Part shown: positions 24,888-34,074 of the stretch, piece by piece
Layout of the letters: each line of letters starts with the position of its first letter
How positions within the stretch are numbered: the first letter of the stretch is position 1
The notes under the pieces: generated by a model
The model's database searches: none
Told to the model about the DNA's origin: nothing
Seen by the model: only the letters and a program-made list of their open reading frames with translations
Made by a program: the position numbers and the translations under genes
Source: Alphaproteobacteria bacterium
GTDB taxonomy: Bacteria; Pseudomonadota; Alphaproteobacteria; CAAGCB01; CAG-977
Assembly (NCBI GenBank): GCA_900768845.1
Contig: CAAGEK010000044.1
Coordinates: forward strand, 17,642-81,641
Length of the DNA: 64,000 nt
Reading direction: 5' to 3'

Positions 24888-25639
24888 CCTCTTCGCCCGC
24901 ATCCGTTCCGCCTGTCAGGGTGAAAAACGTTTCTTTGAAAGCCGGCGGCGTATCCGTTTTGGAAAACGTATCTCTCGATATTCCGGCAGGTAAAATCGTC
25001 ACCCTGATCGGTCCGAACGGCGCAGGAAAATCGACTTTGCTGAAGGTCATACTGGGAATCCTGACGCCGGACGAAGGATATGTCGAAAAGCGCAAAGGAT
25101 TGAAAATCGGATATGTACCTCAAAAGCTTCATATTCCTTTATCCGTTCCGATAACCGTTAAGCGTTTCCTGTCACTTAACAATTCTCACAGCGAAGCCAA
25201 GAAATCAGCCGTTTTTGAAGAAACAGGCATCCCTCATCTGGCCGGCCGTCAGGTGCATACCCTGTCCGGCGGGGAAACCCAACGCCTGTTGCTGGCACGC
25301 GCTTTGTTGGAAGACCCCGACCTTCTGGTCTTGGACGAACCCGCCCAAGGGCTGGATCCCGTCGGAGAGGAAAAGCTTTGCGCTTTGATAGAAAGGTTGA
25401 ACAAAGAACGCGGATGCGCGATTTTGACGGTTTCCCACAACCTGCACGTCGTTATGGCGCAAACACACCGCGTCGTTTGCCTGAACAGACACGTTTGTTG
25501 CACGGGGCATCCGGACGATGTCATCTCCCTGCCGGCCTACGCCTCCCTGTTCGGTGCGAACCGGTCGCATCTGGCTTTGTATACACACCGTCACGACCAT
25601 ATTCACAACGATAACGGAGAAATAACCCGTGTGGAATGA
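24875..25639 (+). CDS. znuC: zinc ABC transporter ATP-binding protein
   Basis: A 254-residue ATPase that drives ZnuB. The ATG at 24875-24877 lies inside the zur 3' end; a longer upstream frame is not real. Walker A is GPNGAGKST, the signature is LSGGETQRL, Walker B is LLVLDEP and the switch His is in TVSHNLHVV. The C-terminus is His-rich (YTHRHDHIHND), which may sense or buffer zinc. It overlaps znuB at GTG. Confidence 0.95.
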   Translation: MPELTSSPASVPPVRVKNVSLKAGGVSVLENVSLDIPAGKIVTLIGPNGAGKSTLLKVILGILTPDEGYVEKRKGLKIGYVPQKLHIPLSVPITVKRFLSLNNSHSEAKKSAVFEETGIPHLAGRQVHTLSGGETQRLLLARALLEDPDLLVLDEPAQGLDPVGEEKLCALIERLNKERGCAILTVSHNLHVVMAQTHRVVCLNRHVCCTGHPDDVISLPAYASLFGANRSHLALYTHRHDHIHNDNGEITRVE

Positions 25640-26432
25640 AGCCTTTTTTTGGAGAAGCTGGATTGTCGCCGTCATAACCGCGGTTTTGGCCGGCCCCGTA
25701 GGGTGCCTGATGATTTGGCGCAGAACCGCTTTTTTCAGCGACGCCCTGTCCCATTCGGCTTTGGCGGGCATTTTGCTCGGAACGGTTTTGGGAATGGGTC
25801 AGAATGCGGGAATCGTCATTCTCGTCTGCCTGCTGGCGTTGCTGTTGTCCCGCGTGCCCGAAGGTTTTTTAACGGGAGTGGACGTTTTATTGCTGATTAT
25901 CGCCCAAACGTCTTTATGCGCGGGATTGATCGGATTGTCTTATGCGGACGGGCTGAGATCGGATCTGACGGGATACCTGTTCGGCGATGTTTTGGCCGTC
26001 ACGGACAAAGATTTGATTTTCACCTGCTTTACGGCTGTTTTATGCGCCGCTTTGCTGTTCCCGAACTGGAAAAGGCAAGTTTTCATCGCCGTCAGCCCCG
26101 ATATGGCGCAAAGCGAAGGCGTCGCTTTGAAAAGGCAATCCGTCCTGTTCATGACGGTGACGGCTTTGTTCGTCGCCCTTTCGTTAAAAACGACGGGAAT
26201 GCTTTTGGTGTCCGCCCTGCTGGTCATTCCGCCGGCCGCCGCCCGATTTTTATCGAAAACACCCGAACAAATGGCCGTCATCGGATCTTTGACCGGCGTT
26301 TTGGCCGTTACGGCAGGGTTGATGCTGTCCGTTTCGTTCGATTCTCCCGCCGCGCCGACAATGGAAATATGTTGCGCCGTTTTGTTCGTCGCCGCCCGAT
26401 TTTCGGCCTGTCGTCACAAAAAGATTATATAA
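25629..26432 (+). CDS. znuB: zinc ABC transporter permease
   Basis: A 267-residue inner-membrane protein with about eight hydrophobic helices, of the ABC-3 family. The GTG start at 25629 overlaps the znuC end, with GGAG nine bases upstream. Family features: MIWRRTAFFSDALSHSALAG near the start, the LLVSALLVIPPAAARFLSK segment and a helix-ending His/Lys tail. It forms the channel of the Znu importer with ZnuC and ZnuA. Confidence 0.94.
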   Translation: MWNEAFFWRSWIVAVITAVLAGPVGCLMIWRRTAFFSDALSHSALAGILLGTVLGMGQNAGIVILVCLLALLLSRVPEGFLTGVDVLLLIIAQTSLCAGLIGLSYADGLRSDLTGYLFGDVLAVTDKDLIFTCFTAVLCAALLFPNWKRQVFIAVSPDMAQSEGVALKRQSVLFMTVTALFVALSLKTTGMLLVSALLVIPPAAARFLSKTPEQMAVIGSLTGVLAVTAGLMLSVSFDSPAAPTMEICCAVLFVAARFSACRHKKII

Positions 26433-26503
26433 ATCCTCTTGCGAAAAGCGTTAAGGGCGTTTATGTTACATAGTCGTAATGAAGAGAATAAGCGGATATC
26501 CAA

Positions 26504-27478
26504 ATGCCTAAAATAGAAGAACAACTCTTTTCCGATATTTACTTTACTCCGGAAAACATCGCATACGTCCACGACGGGGAAACACGCTACGGGCTGAAAG
26601 AATTGTACGCCGACGATCTGGCCGAATTCAGAAAGGCTTTGGACGAGGGATACAACGGCCGTTCCAGCTATTCTCTTTCCTTCGGCAACACGATGTACCG
26701 TGTCGAACGTGTCGCGACACTGACAGGCATTCACTATTCCGCCAGACGCATGCCGCGTAAAACGCCGGACGTTGCGCGGTTGGGGCTTCCGGAATCCCTG
26801 ACGAGCCACTTGATTTCCCTGAACCGTGAATCGGGGTTGTTGCTGTGGGGCGGGCCTACGGGCGCAGGAAAAACGACGTCCATTTCCTGTTTGTTGCGCA
26901 AGTTTATGGAACGCGAAGGCGGGTTCGCTTACACGATCGAAGATCCTCCCGAATTGCCTTTGGACGGCATTTATCCTTCCAAACGCGGCGGATTGGGCTT
27001 GTGCAAACAAACGGAACCCATCAACAACGATTGGGGTGAATCTTTAAAATCGGTTTTGCGTTGCCGCCCCCGTTATATTCTGGTCGGTGAAATCCGCACT
27101 CCCGAATGTGCAAGCCAGATTTTGCGTGCCGCGACCAGCGGACACTTGGTTTTATCGACGATTCACGCGAATTCGGTGGAAGACGCGTTGAATTCGGTCA
27201 TCAAATACGCGACGGCGGGCGGGTTGAACGAGGAATTGGCCGCAGACCTTCTGGGACGCGGCATTTTGGGGGTTATTCACCAAAAATTGCAAGGCATCAA
27301 AACGATGTTCCCCGAATTGCGTTTCGTATTCGCGAATCCCGATCCGACGGTTGCCGATCAGTTGCGCATTGCCATCCGCGACCGCCAGCTGTCATTGGGA
27401 ACGCTGATGGAATCCCAGTCTGCCAAAATGTTTCAAGGCAAACCGCTGTTCAGAGTTCCCGAACCGCGCAACACCTGA
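26504..27478 (+). CDS. PilT/DotB-like secretion or pilus ATPase
   Basis: A 324-residue protein of the type II/IV secretion ATPase superfamily. Walker A is GPTGAGKTT (residues 117-124), the Asp-box region is AYTIEDPPELPL, Walker B is RPRYILVGEIRTPE and the His-box is TSGHLVLSTIHAN. The sequence and short length fit the PilT/DotB/TraJ branch used for pilus retraction or Dot/Icm-type secretion, not the PilB branch. No obvious Shine-Dalgarno is seen upstream. No other secretion genes adjoin it; the PilV-like gene is 6 kb away. It may power pili or a dispersed type IVB system (inference). A perfect inverted repeat overlaps its stop. Confidence 0.85.
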   Translation: MPKIEEQLFSDIYFTPENIAYVHDGETRYGLKELYADDLAEFRKALDEGYNGRSSYSLSFGNTMYRVERVATLTGIHYSARRMPRKTPDVARLGLPESLTSHLISLNRESGLLLWGGPTGAGKTTSISCLLRKFMEREGGFAYTIEDPPELPLDGIYPSKRGGLGLCKQTEPINNDWGESLKSVLRCRPRYILVGEIRTPECASQILRAATSGHLVLSTIHANSVEDALNSVIKYATAGGLNEELAADLLGRGILGVIHQKLQGIKTMFPELRFVFANPDPTVADQLRIAIRDRQLSLGTLMESQSAKMFQGKPLFRVPEPRNT

Positions 27479-27518
27479 TACTTTTCCGGTCGTACAGGAT
27501 TCGGCCTCGGAAAAGTAT
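27478..27518 (+). terminator. inverted repeat at the end of the PilT/DotB-like gene
   Basis: A perfect 11-bp stem (ATACTTTTCCG / CGGAAAAGTAT) with a 19-base loop begins inside the stop codon. It lacks a U-run, so it may be a weak terminator or mRNA-end hairpin. Confidence 0.45.
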
Positions 27519-27801
27519 GCGGCGGCTTGAAGAAACCGGTATTTGTTTCAATATGCGGGCTGTCTTTTGATGCTTTCATGTTTCAAACCGCTTTGCGGTG
27601 AAATATATTTGCGGCATCTCGGATCTTCCGGATTATCAAAGCGGACGCTTTCCTTTTTTTTCGTTTTAACAAAAAATATTCGCCGTCCGTTTTTTCAATG
27701 TCCGTCAAACACGGAGAAAATAAAAATAAACCGTGTATTTCCGATCGGTTTCGTATAAAATATGCCGTTGTCACAATTCGCAAACTTCGGAAATTTCAGT
27801 T

Positions 27802-28707
27802 ATGCCTTTGATCTTTGATGGCGTTCAAAACAAAACCGCCGCAAAACCGTCCGTAAAAACCGGAACGATGCAATCGTTCAAATCCGATGTAATCGACGCA
27901 TCAAAAGCCAAGCCCGTATTCGCTTGTTTCATCGCCGCGGCCGACCCTGCCAGCGTTCAATTCGCAAAAACATTGGAAAAATATGTCCGTTTGGCCGACG
28001 GAAAAGCGGATTTGGTGGTTTTCCACGCCGAAGACAGCGGGCCTCTGGCCGTTCAGCTCGGTGTGAAGTCCGTTCCGACAACCATGATTTTTTCCCAAGG
28101 CCGCCCCGCCGACGGGTTCGCAGGCGTCGTCCCCGAAACTCAATTGAAAATGATCATGCAGGCCGTTATCGGAAAAGCGGCCTTGTCCTTGGACGAAATG
28201 CTCGAACAGGCCGGAGAAACCCTGAAAGCCGGCGATCCCGACACGGCTTTGCAACTTTACGCCGCCGTTTTGGGAAAGGATGAAGCGAATCCGAAGGCTT
28301 TCGCAGGAATGATCCGTTCTTTCATCGCGAAAAAGGACTTCGACGCCGCCAAAGATTTAGCCGAAGGGTTGGATGATTCGGTTAAATCTCCCGAACTTGA
28401 CGCGGCGAAAACGGCATTAAAGGTCGCTTTGGAAACCAAAGACGCCCCCTCTCCCGACGATTTGGAAGAAAAAGTCGCCGCGAATCCCGACGATTTACAA
28501 TTAAGGTTTGATTACGCCGTTTCCCTGTTCGTTGCGTCGCAACCCGAAAAAGCGATCGATCTGTTGATTTCCATCATCAAACAGGATCGCGAATGGAACG
28601 GCGATGCGGCCAGACAGCAGTTGTTCAAATTTTTTACGGCGTTGGGAAATTCAAATCCCGTCACCGTCGCCGGACGCAGAAAGCTGTCTTCTTTATTATT
28701 TTCTTAA
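27802..28707 (+). CDS. cnoX: CnoX/YbbN-like thioredoxin-TPR protein without CXXC
   Basis: A 301-residue protein. The start at 27802 is chosen for its fit to the family; the upstream extension is low-quality. Residues about 10-115 are a thioredoxin fold (KPVFACFIAAADPASVQFAK, VKSVPTTMIFSQGRPADGF, with the cis-Pro), but the CXXC active site reads CFIAA, so redox activity is unlikely. The C-terminal 180 residues are TPR-like helices, ending with DREWNGDAARQQLFKFF and GRRKLSSLLFS, typical of CnoX (YbbN), a chaperone that holds unfolded or chlorinated proteins and passes them to GroEL or DnaK. It lies 18 bp upstream of the LON-domain gene. Confidence 0.82.
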   Translation: MPLIFDGVQNKTAAKPSVKTGTMQSFKSDVIDASKAKPVFACFIAAADPASVQFAKTLEKYVRLADGKADLVVFHAEDSGPLAVQLGVKSVPTTMIFSQGRPADGFAGVVPETQLKMIMQAVIGKAALSLDEMLEQAGETLKAGDPDTALQLYAAVLGKDEANPKAFAGMIRSFIAKKDFDAAKDLAEGLDDSVKSPELDAAKTALKVALETKDAPSPDDLEEKVAANPDDLQLRFDYAVSLFVASQPEKAIDLLISIIKQDREWNGDAARQQLFKFFTALGNSNPVTVAGRRKLSSLLFS

Positions 28708-28725
28708 AAAAATCGGGAGAATCGG

Positions 28726-29370
28726 ATGTCCGAAAACATTTTTGACATTACAATGGTTGAAATGCCGTCCGTGCTTCCCGTGTTACCGTTCGCGGGAATG
28801 TTCTTGTTTCCGGGGCAAAAGCTGTCTTTGCGCATTTTTGAAACGCGCTATATCCGGCTGGTGTTCAATGCACTGGCTTCGTCGCGCATGATTGCCATGA
28901 TGAACCCCGTCGATAAAGCTTCAACCGAAGAAAAACCGAAGCTTTATTCCGTGGGCTGTGCCGGCCGCATTTCCGGTTTCACCGAAGCGGAAAACAATCT
29001 GTTGCTGATCACGCTGACAGGCGTTTCAAGGTTTCGCGCCGTCAGGGAAGTGGATACGGAATACCAAATGTACAGGAACGTCCTGACCGATTACACTCCG
29101 TTTGCGCGTGACCAGAATCCCGAACCGTTCAAATTCGACAAACGCGCTTTGTTCGCCAAGCTGGATATGTATGCTTACAGCAACCGGATCGACATCAATT
29201 CGGATTTGTTGAAAAATACGCCCGACGAATCCATGTTAAGCTTTTTGGCTTCCGTTTTGCCTTTTGAAGCGGCGGAAAAACAGGCTCTGCTGGAATGCGA
29301 AACGCCTCGCAAATTTTATGATACGCTGATGATGCTGTTGGATATGAGTTGCGGGTCGAAAACAAATTAA
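28726..29370 (+). CDS. LON substrate-binding-domain protein
   Basis: A 214-residue protein equal to the isolated N-terminal (PUA-like) domain of Lon protease without ATPase or peptidase parts. It opens with VLPVLPFAGMFLFPGQKLSLRIFETRY, the classic family start, and has the GCAGRISGFTEAENN and ITLTGVSRFRAV strands. Such proteins lie next to cnoX in many alphaproteobacteria, as here. GGGAGAAT lies in front of the ATG. Molecular role is unknown; a regulatory or adaptor function is likely. Confidence 0.9.
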   Translation: MSENIFDITMVEMPSVLPVLPFAGMFLFPGQKLSLRIFETRYIRLVFNALASSRMIAMMNPVDKASTEEKPKLYSVGCAGRISGFTEAENNLLLITLTGVSRFRAVREVDTEYQMYRNVLTDYTPFARDQNPEPFKFDKRALFAKLDMYAYSNRIDINSDLLKNTPDESMLSFLASVLPFEAAEKQALLECETPRKFYDTLMMLLDMSCGSKTN

Positions 29371-29434
29371 ACGACCTTTTACCTTTTTGTGTCATAACGA
29401 AAGCGATTTTGTCATCAAACAGCATGAGTAAAAT

Positions 29435-31768
29435 ATGCCTCTTTCCGTTAAAAAAGCCTTCCTGCCGTCGAATTTGAAACAGTTTTTCAGGGAACTGCTC
29501 ATCCGGTGCGGCGGGTTGGCGGTCATCGCTTTCGGGTTTGTATCGGCGGCGGCTCTGGCAACGTATGACATCGCCGACCCGTCTTTCAACACCGCATCGG
29601 GATTGGTGCCGTCAAACGCTTTGGGTCATTTCGGAGCCTGCTTTTCCGATTTGCTGTGGCAATATTGCGGATTGGCCGCCGTCTTTTTCCCCGTTGCAAC
29701 GATCGCATGGGGCATTACGATATGCCGGCTTAAATGGAACAGGCTTTCCTTGTTGCGAATCGCCTGTTTCTTTCCGACGATGATCGCCCTGATGATGCTG
29801 TTTTCCGGCATTTTCCCGACAATGACGACGCCCCTGACCCCCGCGGGACTGGGAGGAGCGTTGGCGTCCGCCTTTTACCTGCCTTTGATGCCTTATCTGA
29901 CGTTCAAATACTTTCCTTATCCTCAAGCCGTCCTGTTACCCGCCGTTTTCGTCGCTTCCGTTTTCGGGTGCGCCCTGACTTTGGGCATTCCCATGCACTT
30001 TTTGAAAAGATGCCTTTCGGAACTGATGCTTTCGCTGAAATCCGCAGGATTGCATCTGGTTGAAAAAATCAAACCCCGCAGGACGGACGCGTTAATCGAA
30101 CGTGAAGAAACACCGTCCGAAGAACTTCCCGAAAGCGTCCTGCCCGTTCAGGAAGAATTCGATTTGGGCAAACCCGAAGAAAAGGCGGAACCGGCCGCCA
30201 AACCCAAGCGCGATCCTTTGCGTTCCATGAAAGAACACAAAAAATATATGTCGGAATTTCATTTGCCCAAAACGGATTTCCTGACTCCGCCCGATCCGAG
30301 CAAAGTTCCGCAGGTTTCCAAAGAGTTTCTGGACAATCAGGCCAGACGGTTGGAAGGCGTTTTGGAAGAATTCGGCGTCAAAGGGCGGATTGTCAACGTC
30401 CGTCCGGGGCCTGTCGTAACGTTGTTCGAGCTGGAACCCGCTCCGGGGATAAAAACGACGCGTGTTATCAATCTGGCCGACGACATCGCCCGTTCCATGA
30501 GCGCGATTTCAGTACGCATCGCCGTCGTTCCGGGACAAAGCGTCATCGGCATAGAAATGCCCAATGAAAAGCGCGCCCCCGTTTATTTGCGCGAAATGCT
30601 GGTATGCGAAGAATTCAAACATTCTCAAAAAGCGTTGACCCTTGCTTTGGGTAAAGACATCGGCGGCAAACCGACCTTTACCGATTTGGCCAAAATGCCG
30701 CACTTGCTCATCGCCGGTACGACGGGTTCGGGTAAATCCGTCGCCATCAACACGATGCTTTTGTCGTTACTGTACCGTTTAACGCCCGAACAATGCCGGT
30801 TGATCATGATCGACCCGAAAATGTTGGAGCTGTCGGTGTACAACGGTATTCCGCATTTGCTCACGCCCGTTGTCACCGACCCGAAAAAAGCCGTTCTGGC
30901 ATTGAACTGGGCGGTGCGGGAAATGGACGACCGTTATTTGCTGATGTCCCAGATGGGCGTGCGCAACATTGACGGATACAACAAGAAAGTCAAGGAAATG
31001 CTGGCTTCGGGAGAACCCATGACGCGCACCGTCCAAACGGGATTCGATCCCGAAACCGGAGAACCCGTATACGAAGAACAGCCTTTGAACCTCAAGCCGT
31101 TCCCGTACATTGTCGTTATCGTTGATGAAATGGCGGATTTGATGCTGACCGCCGGCAAAGACGTCGAAGTCGCCATTCAACGCATCGCACAAAAAGCGCG
31201 TGCTTCGGGCATTCACCTGATCATGGCGACCCAACGTCCTTCCGTCGACGTCATCACGGGAACGATCAAGGCGAACTTCCCCGAACGCATCAGTTTTCGC
31301 GTCACGACGAAAATCGACAGCCGCACGATTCTGGGCGAACAGGGCGCGGAACAGCTGTTGGGCATGGGCGATATGCTGTATCTGGCTCAGGGACAGCGGG
31401 CGTTGCGTCTGCACGGGCCTTTCGTCAGCGACGAAGAGGTCGAACAGGTTGCTTCCCATCTGCGATCCCAAGCCGTCCCCGAATACGTCAAAGCCGTAAC
31501 GGAAGAAGTCACGGAATCAAGCGGTGATCCGGATTCCGGCGGCTTTGCACTGACGGGCGACGGATCAAACGATGAAAACAGCCTGTACGACAAAGCGGTG
31601 GCCATCGTTTTGCGCGACCGCAAAGTGTCGACCAGCTATATCCAGAGGCAGCTGAGAATCGGATACAACCGTGCGGCCGACCTGATCGACCGGATGGAAA
31701 GCGAAGGGGTCATCTCTGCGCCGAACCATGCCGGAAAGCGTGAAATTTTAGTACCCGAACGCGAATAA
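29435..31768 (+). CDS. ftsK: FtsK/SpoIIIE-type DNA translocase
   Basis: A 777-residue septal DNA translocase for chromosome dimer resolution and division. The N-terminal 200 residues hold four membrane helices. A short charged linker follows. The motor domain has Walker A GTTGSGKSVAINTM and Walker B IVVIVDEMADLMLT. The C-terminal gamma winged helix (DKAVAIVLRDRKVSTSYIQRQ, ending VPERE) reads KOPS sites. The linker is short compared with E. coli FtsK. lolA follows 42 bp downstream, an arrangement common in alphaproteobacteria. Confidence 0.96.
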   Translation: MPLSVKKAFLPSNLKQFFRELLIRCGGLAVIAFGFVSAAALATYDIADPSFNTASGLVPSNALGHFGACFSDLLWQYCGLAAVFFPVATIAWGITICRLKWNRLSLLRIACFFPTMIALMMLFSGIFPTMTTPLTPAGLGGALASAFYLPLMPYLTFKYFPYPQAVLLPAVFVASVFGCALTLGIPMHFLKRCLSELMLSLKSAGLHLVEKIKPRRTDALIEREETPSEELPESVLPVQEEFDLGKPEEKAEPAAKPKRDPLRSMKEHKKYMSEFHLPKTDFLTPPDPSKVPQVSKEFLDNQARRLEGVLEEFGVKGRIVNVRPGPVVTLFELEPAPGIKTTRVINLADDIARSMSAISVRIAVVPGQSVIGIEMPNEKRAPVYLREMLVCEEFKHSQKALTLALGKDIGGKPTFTDLAKMPHLLIAGTTGSGKSVAINTMLLSLLYRLTPEQCRLIMIDPKMLELSVYNGIPHLLTPVVTDPKKAVLALNWAVREMDDRYLLMSQMGVRNIDGYNKKVKEMLASGEPMTRTVQTGFDPETGEPVYEEQPLNLKPFPYIVVIVDEMADLMLTAGKDVEVAIQRIAQKARASGIHLIMATQRPSVDVITGTIKANFPERISFRVTTKIDSRTILGEQGAEQLLGMGDMLYLAQGQRALRLHGPFVSDEEVEQVASHLRSQAVPEYVKAVTEEVTESSGDPDSGGFALTGDGSNDENSLYDKAVAIVLRDRKVSTSYIQRQLRIGYNRAADLIDRMESEGVISAPNHAGKREILVPERE

Positions 31769-31809
31769 TCCTGATAAAATGTCTTCGCTGTTTCAACAAG
31801 GGGTTTAAT

Positions 31810-32451
31810 ATGAAAAAATTTCCGGTTTTCCTTCTCGGACTTGTCTTTGCGGCTTCAAACGTTTTTGCGGCGGAGTTAAGCGCGGAAAACGCGAAAATTC
31901 TGAACGACGTCGAAAAATATTTCAACGGCGTCAAATCGATTAAAAGCCGTTTCACCCAAGTATCGGGAGCGGGAACCTTGACCGAAGGGAAAATCAGCCT
32001 GTCAAAACCGGATAAAATGAGACTGGTTTACGACCCGCCCTATCCCGTCGAAGTGATCGCCGACGGCAGGAATTTGATTTTTCACGATAAAAAGTTGGAA
32101 CAGGTGACATATCTGGATTTAAACGACAATCCCGCGTCCATCATCCTGAAAGAAAACTTTTCATTCAAAGATTCGGACCTGAGCGTCGAAAGCGTCAACC
32201 GTTCCGCCGGATTAATCGAAATCACCGCTTTTAAAACCGCTGAACCGGCTTTGGGAAAAATCACGCTGGTTTTCAACGAACGCCCCCTGACGTTGAGGCA
32301 GTGGATCATCATTGACGCCCAACGCGCAAAAACTCAGGTTTCCCTGAACGATACGGAATTCAACGTCCCCGTGGATGAAAAACTGTTCGTTTTCAAAAAT
32401 CCCTACAAAGCTTCGGTTCGCCCCGGCGACAGGGCGCGCAGGGATCGTTAA
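31810..32451 (+). CDS. lolA: outer-membrane lipoprotein carrier protein LolA
   Basis: A 213-residue periplasmic chaperone that ferries lipoproteins from LolCDE to the outer membrane. The signal peptide (MKKFPVFLLGLVFAASNVFAA) is cleaved after VFA. Mature features: YFNGVKSIKSRFTQVS, LTEGKISLSKPDKMRLVYDPPYP and the late QVSLNDTEFNVPVDEKLFVF. AAGGGG precedes the ATG. Its stop overlaps the stop of the convergent regulator gene. Confidence 0.94.
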   Translation: MKKFPVFLLGLVFAASNVFAAELSAENAKILNDVEKYFNGVKSIKSRFTQVSGAGTLTEGKISLSKPDKMRLVYDPPYPVEVIADGRNLIFHDKKLEQVTYLDLNDNPASIILKENFSFKDSDLSVESVNRSAGLIEITAFKTAEPALGKITLVFNERPLTLRQWIIIDAQRAKTQVSLNDTEFNVPVDEKLFVFKNPYKASVRPGDRARRDR

Positions 32452-33077
32452 TACAACAACTTGTATCCTTCCCCGTTTCCCGCGGAAAAGGATATGCCCG
32501 TTTCTTCCAGCTTTTGCCGCAACCTGTAAATATGGGTTTCCAGCGTATGCGTCGAAATCCCTTCGCCGTATCCCCATATTTCACGCAACAACGTTTCTTT
32601 GTCGACGGCTTTTTTGCAACGGTAAAGGTATGACAGCAAAGCGGCTTCCTTTTCCGTCAGCTTTATTTCCCTGTCTTTGAACGACAAAACGCGCCCCGAA
32701 AAATTAAACCGCCAAAATCCGATGTCGACGGACGCTTTGTCACTTTGTTCAAACTGCGTAACCGCACTGATGACCGAAGACAAAACAACCGGCAAACGGA
32801 ACGGTTTTTGATAAACGACGGCCTCTTCAACGTCCAAAGGAACGGAAGAGAGGTAAAAAACGGGAACGTCATTATGTTTTTGCGCAATTTCAGAGCGTTG
32901 CTCCGCCGAAGGTTCGTCGAAAATCAAAACGCAAAAATCCTCCCGTCCGATTTTTTCGGCGGCTTCGCTGAAAACGTCGATTTCAACAACCTCCTCCGCA
33001 ATATTCAAAGCCAAAAGTTCGCCCGCCAAAATCCGGCGCGGTAAAACATCTTCAGAACAAATCAAAATCCGGCGCAT
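32448..33077 (-). CDS. OmpR/PhoB-type response regulator
   Basis: A 209-residue protein starting at the ATG at 33075-33077 behind GGGAGATGG. The receiver part (about 1-110) is partly degenerate: the acidic pocket reads ICSED, the candidate phospho-acceptor is the Asp in CVLIFDEP and the switch Lys is in YQKPFRLP. The DNA-binding part (about 125-209) is a winged helix with KLTEKEAALLSYLY, LREIWGYGEGISTHTLETH and YRLRQKLEETG. No histidine kinase adjoins it. It is divergent from the sigma-54 promoter and unknown gene, which makes that gene a candidate target. Convergent 3' overlap with lolA is 4 bp. Confidence 0.87.
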   Translation of the reverse strand: MRRILICSEDVLPRRILAGELLALNIAEEVVEIDVFSEAAEKIGREDFCVLIFDEPSAEQRSEIAQKHNDVPVFYLSSVPLDVEEAVVYQKPFRLPVVLSSVISAVTQFEQSDKASVDIGFWRFNFSGRVLSFKDREIKLTEKEAALLSYLYRCKKAVDKETLLREIWGYGEGISTHTLETHIYRLRQKLEETGISFSAGNGEGYKLLY

Positions 33078-33139
33078 TTTTCCATCTCCCGTTTGATCAA
33101 GTTTAAAAAAAAAATGCCTTTTTTTCAAACAAACTTAAT

Positions 33140-33155
33140 TGGCACGCCGATTGCA
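33140..33155 (+). promoter_or_regulatory. sigma-54 (RpoN) promoter
   Basis: TGGCACGCCGATTGCA matches the -24/-12 consensus TGGCACG-N4-TTGCA with the GG and GC dinucleotides exactly 10 bases apart (GG 33141-33142, GC 33153-33154). It lies 35 bp upstream of the ATG at 33190, with GGGAGGG between them. An enhancer-binding activator site was not found. Confidence 0.85.
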
Positions 33156-33189
33156 TCTTGAAATTAAAGAAAAAAGGGAGGGATTTATC

Positions 33190-34074
33190 ATGGGATATTC
33201 ATATTTCACGGTCGACACTTCCGTCTGGCTGGACGGCGTTACCTTCAAACACGCCCGAAACACGGTTTCCGAACCGGCCGGAGAACGGGAATCCGCCTTT
33301 CGCGAGGTTTTAAAAAAGCAAACGGCCGCCGGTTTTGAAAACGCTTCCTTTCCGTCCGCCGCCGTTCCCGCTGTGACGCCGGAAACAAACGCAAAAACGG
33401 GAAAGCCGGAATCTTCGCCCTCCGCCGTGCAAGAACTTCCCGCCCGTTTCGCGGACGTTGAAGACTTGACCCCCTTTATTGTCAGCGCGGACAACAAAGC
33501 CGGAAAACGTTTTGAAGCCGAGCTGAAGCGCACGGCTTTTTCTCAAAGCACCGGAGCGATTGCGGCGAATGATACAAAAAACAATGCGTCGCCGTATAAT
33601 ATGTCCGAAAAAACCGCAAAAGTCAGAGAGCAAAAACAAAGATCTTTGAAAGGCGCGGGAAATGCCAAACTTTTCCCGATGGACACCGTAACGCGCCACA
33701 CGGAATCACGAGCGAAACCCGCTTTCGCTCCGGCGAAGGCTCCCGAAAACGACGGCAGGAAAATCGAATTGCAACATCTGCAAAGCACTTTACAGGCCGA
33801 CCGGCGGGCGGAACAGGCGGCGACGGTTGTTCCGGCGTCCGCGACGGCCGCCCCCGCCGTAAAAGCCCCCGTTGACGTCGCCGCCGTCCGGACGCAGGCT
33901 TCGGAAGGTTTCGGATACAAACGCGGCTCCCTGCCGTCGGGAAGCAGTGAAAAAACATCAGCCGCGGCCGCTTGGTTTCCGGAAGCCATGACCAGAACGT
34001 TGGATATGTATGAAGCGATGAACAAGGTCGCCGCACAAGGAATACCCGCCCCGTCAAAAGATTTGAGCGTTTGA
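33190..34074 (+). CDS. unknown Ala/Pro/Lys-rich protein under sigma-54 control
   Basis: A 294-residue protein; the ATG at 33190 is preceded by GGGAGGG and lies behind the sigma-54 promoter. The first 25 residues are ordered (MGYSYFTVDTSVWLDGVTF). The remainder is low complexity with Ala, Lys, Ser, Glu and Pro, and looks disordered until a short C-terminal helix (WFPEAMTRTLDMYEAMNKVA). No signal peptide, membrane helix or known domain is seen. The sigma-54 promoter and length could fit a flagellar hook-length or secreted-type protein, but nothing in the window supports that. An inverted repeat (CGGATTTT / AAAATCCG, 34094-34122) follows the stop. Confidence 0.78.
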   Translation: MGYSYFTVDTSVWLDGVTFKHARNTVSEPAGERESAFREVLKKQTAAGFENASFPSAAVPAVTPETNAKTGKPESSPSAVQELPARFADVEDLTPFIVSADNKAGKRFEAELKRTAFSQSTGAIAANDTKNNASPYNMSEKTAKVREQKQRSLKGAGNAKLFPMDTVTRHTESRAKPAFAPAKAPENDGRKIELQHLQSTLQADRRAEQAATVVPASATAAPAVKAPVDVAAVRTQASEGFGYKRGSLPSGSSEKTSAAAAWFPEAMTRTLDMYEAMNKVAAQGIPAPSKDLSV

